DNA of 6,648 bases from Streptomyces katrae (lineage in GTDB: Bacteria; Actinomycetota; Actinomycetes; Streptomycetales; Streptomycetaceae): the NCBI RefSeq assembly GCF_000966975.1, contig NZ_JZWV01001097.1:1-6648 (forward strand). The letters are read 5' to 3'. Each line of letters opens with the position of its first letter. The first letter of the stretch is position 1. Shown here piece by piece: positions 5,530 through 6,648 of the stretch. A program made the translations under genes and the position numbers. The notes below the pieces were generated by a model. The model worked only from the letters and a program-made list of their open reading frames with translations. It did no database searches and had not been told where the DNA came from.

Positions 5530-6552
5530 ATGCCTGACTCAACGAACCCCCCGAACCCCCCCACCCCCCCGAACCCGCCGACCAGTGCCGACGTGGCCCG
5601 GCTCGCGGGCGTCTCGCGCGCCACGGTCTCGTACGTCCTCAACAACGCGGAGGCCGTACGGATCAGCGAGCCCACGCGCCGCAAGGTCCGTGCGGCCGCC
5701 GAGGAACTGGGCTACGTCCCGCACGCCGCCGCCCGCAGCCTGCGCGCCGGGCACACCCGCATCGTGCTGCTGCCCACCTCCCACGTCCCGGCCGGCCCCC
5801 TCTACAGCACCTTCCTCAACGAACTCCAGTGGGCCCTGCGCCGCCTGGACTACACCGTCGTCCAGTACGGCAGCCTCGGCCTGACCGGTGACGAGGCCGT
5901 GCGCGCCTGGGCCGAGCTGCGCCCCGTCGCGGTGATCTCCCTCGGCGAGACCGCCCTCTCCCCGCACAACGTCGACACCCTCAAGCGGGCCGGTGCGCGC
6001 GCGGTCCTCACGCTGGGCCCGGAACGGGTGGCGGGGGCGCACGCGCTGGTGATGGACCAGGCGGAGGTCGGCGCCCTGGCCGCCGCCCACCTGGCCGGCC
6101 GCGGCCGCCGACGGATCGGGGTGGTCGTTCCGGAGGAGCCGGGCCTGGACCTGTTCTCCGGCCCCCGGCTCGCGGGAGCCCGCACGGTGCCCGAGGTGGA
6201 GGTCACCCCGCTCGCCCTGGCCTACACGGAGGAGTCGGCGGCGGCGCTGGCCGCGCGGTGGGGGGAGCTGGGGCTGGACGGGGTCTTCGCGTACAACGAC
6301 GAGTACGCGGTGCTGCTGATGCGGGCACTGCTGGACGCGGGGGTGCGGGTGCCGGAGGACGTCGCCGTCATGGGGGCCGACGACCTGCTGATCGGGCGGC
6401 TGGTGCGGCCGCGGCTGAGCTCGGTGCGGATCGAGATGCCGAGCGGGGAGTGGTTGGCGGGGCTGGTGGACCGGGCCGTGCGGGTGCCTTCGGCGATGGC
6501 CGAGCGGTACGACCTGACGGGGGCGGCCGCCGTCCCCCGCGAGTCGACCTGA
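5530..6552 (+). CDS. LacI-family transcriptional regulator
   Basis: A 340-residue repressor of normal family length. After a 17-residue Asn/Pro/Thr-rich lead (NPPNPPTPPNPP) comes the LacI helix-turn-helix TSADVARLAGVSRATVSYVL (residues 18-37), then the hinge-helix region GYVPHAAARSLRAGHT, then a periplasmic-binding-protein-like effector domain with LAAAHLAGRGRRRIGVV, DGVFAYNDEYAVLLMRAL and VPEDVAVMGADDLLIGRL, all characteristic. The hinge lacks no obvious part, so DNA binding and effector response should both be intact. I chose ATG 5530 because the helix-turn-helix then sits near the N-terminus as usual and GGAAAG lies 11 bases upstream. An in-frame ATG at 5470 would start within the probable promoter. 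The gene is divergent from the MFS transporter with an operator between them, so it likely represses itself and the transporter-hydrolase operon. The effector is unknown. Confidence 0.95.
   Translation: MPDSTNPPNPPTPPNPPTSADVARLAGVSRATVSYVLNNAEAVRISEPTRRKVRAAAEELGYVPHAAARSLRAGHTRIVLLPTSHVPAGPLYSTFLNELQWALRRLDYTVVQYGSLGLTGDEAVRAWAELRPVAVISLGETALSPHNVDTLKRAGARAVLTLGPERVAGAHALVMDQAEVGALAAAHLAGRGRRRIGVVVPEEPGLDLFSGPRLAGARTVPEVEVTPLALAYTEESAAALAARWGELGLDGVFAYNDEYAVLLMRALLDAGVRVPEDVAVMGADDLLIGRLVRPRLSSVRIEMPSGEWLAGLVDRAVRVPSAMAERYDLTGAAAVPREST
5547..5576 (-). repeat. C-tract cluster at the start of the LacI-family gene (G-quadruplex motif on the minus strand)
   Basis: The coding strand carries C6 (5547-5552), C7 (5556-5562), C7 (5564-5570) and C3 (5574-5576), separated by GAA, A and GAA. 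On the template strand these are four G-runs with loops of one to three bases, which satisfies the usual G-quadruplex pattern. The tracts encode the NPPNPPTPPNP lead of the repressor, and a one-base slip in either C7 would shift the whole gene out of frame. Confidence 0.7.
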
Positions 6553-6570
6553 CCCCCCCGGGACTCCGCC

Positions 6571-6604
6571 CCAGCCCCGGCGCCTCAATCGCCGGCGGGG
6601 CTGG
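6571..6604. terminator. Hairpin downstream of the LacI-family gene, dispersed Streptomyces intergenic type
   Basis: CCAGCCCCG (6571-6579) pairs with CGGGGCTGG (6596-6604), nine perfect base pairs, starting 19 bases after the stop codon. The interior holds CTCAATCGCCGGCGGGGCTG (6585-6604), a sequence I recognise from memory as recurring between Streptomyces genes. It has no T-tract, as is common for terminators in this genus, so termination is likely but not proven. The rest of the window, 6605-6648, shows nothing recognisable. Confidence 0.6.
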
Positions 6605-6648
6605 AGTTGGCGGCGCGGCCTGTCCGTCTGCGGACCGTGTCCTGGGGG

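Noticed and set aside
5539..6588. 349-codon minus-strand open frame
   Set aside because: Antisense shadow of the LacI-family gene, rich in Arg, Gly, His and Gln with no domain.

Overview
The window is very GC-rich, with G or C at nearly every third codon position, GTG starts, strong GGAGG-type ribosome binding sites and no TTA codons in the genes called. Together with the gene families present this points to a Streptomyces or close relative. It looks like chromosomal accessory sequence. I see no transposase, integrase, tRNA, rRNA or CRISPR array.

Layout. (1) 1-711, minus: the N-terminal 237 codons of an amidase-signature hydrolase that runs off the left edge. (2) 712-1080: a divergent intergenic region with a degenerate 36-bp tandem repeat and, nearer the right-hand genes, a promoter matching the motif reported for ECF42 sigma factors. 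(3) 1081-2594, plus: a DGPF/YCII-domain gene followed by an ECF42-type sigma factor gene. The sigma gene is broken: an internal deletion with a frame change near 2000 removes the end of region 4 and the start of the C-terminal domain. (4) 2693-2998, plus: a small hypothetical protein. (5) 3056-3433, plus: a probable small protein with a ribosomal L7/L12 C-terminal-like domain and four cysteines. Its stop codon lies in the same CTAG as the stop of the convergent hydrolase gene. (6) 5402-3430, minus: an MFS transporter and an alpha/beta hydrolase, apparently one operon. (7) 5530-6552, plus: a divergent LacI-family repressor. A strong palindromic operator lies between it and the transporter. (8) 6553-6648: a hairpin of the kind scattered between Streptomyces genes.

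How the genes work together. Two regulatory modules are visible. The left one is a DGPF-ECF42 pair whose promoter appears intact while its sigma factor is disrupted, so any autoregulation is probably lost or altered. The right one is a LacI-controlled uptake or efflux plus hydrolysis unit. The repressor probably controls itself and the divergent transporter-hydrolase operon through the operator at 5429-5461. Its inducer and substrate cannot be read from the sequence.

I found no clearly new multi-gene system. The observations most worth following up are the sigma-factor deletion beside an intact cognate-type promoter, the LacI operator architecture, the L7/L12-like protein with its shared CTAG stop, and the C-tract-rich start of the LacI gene.
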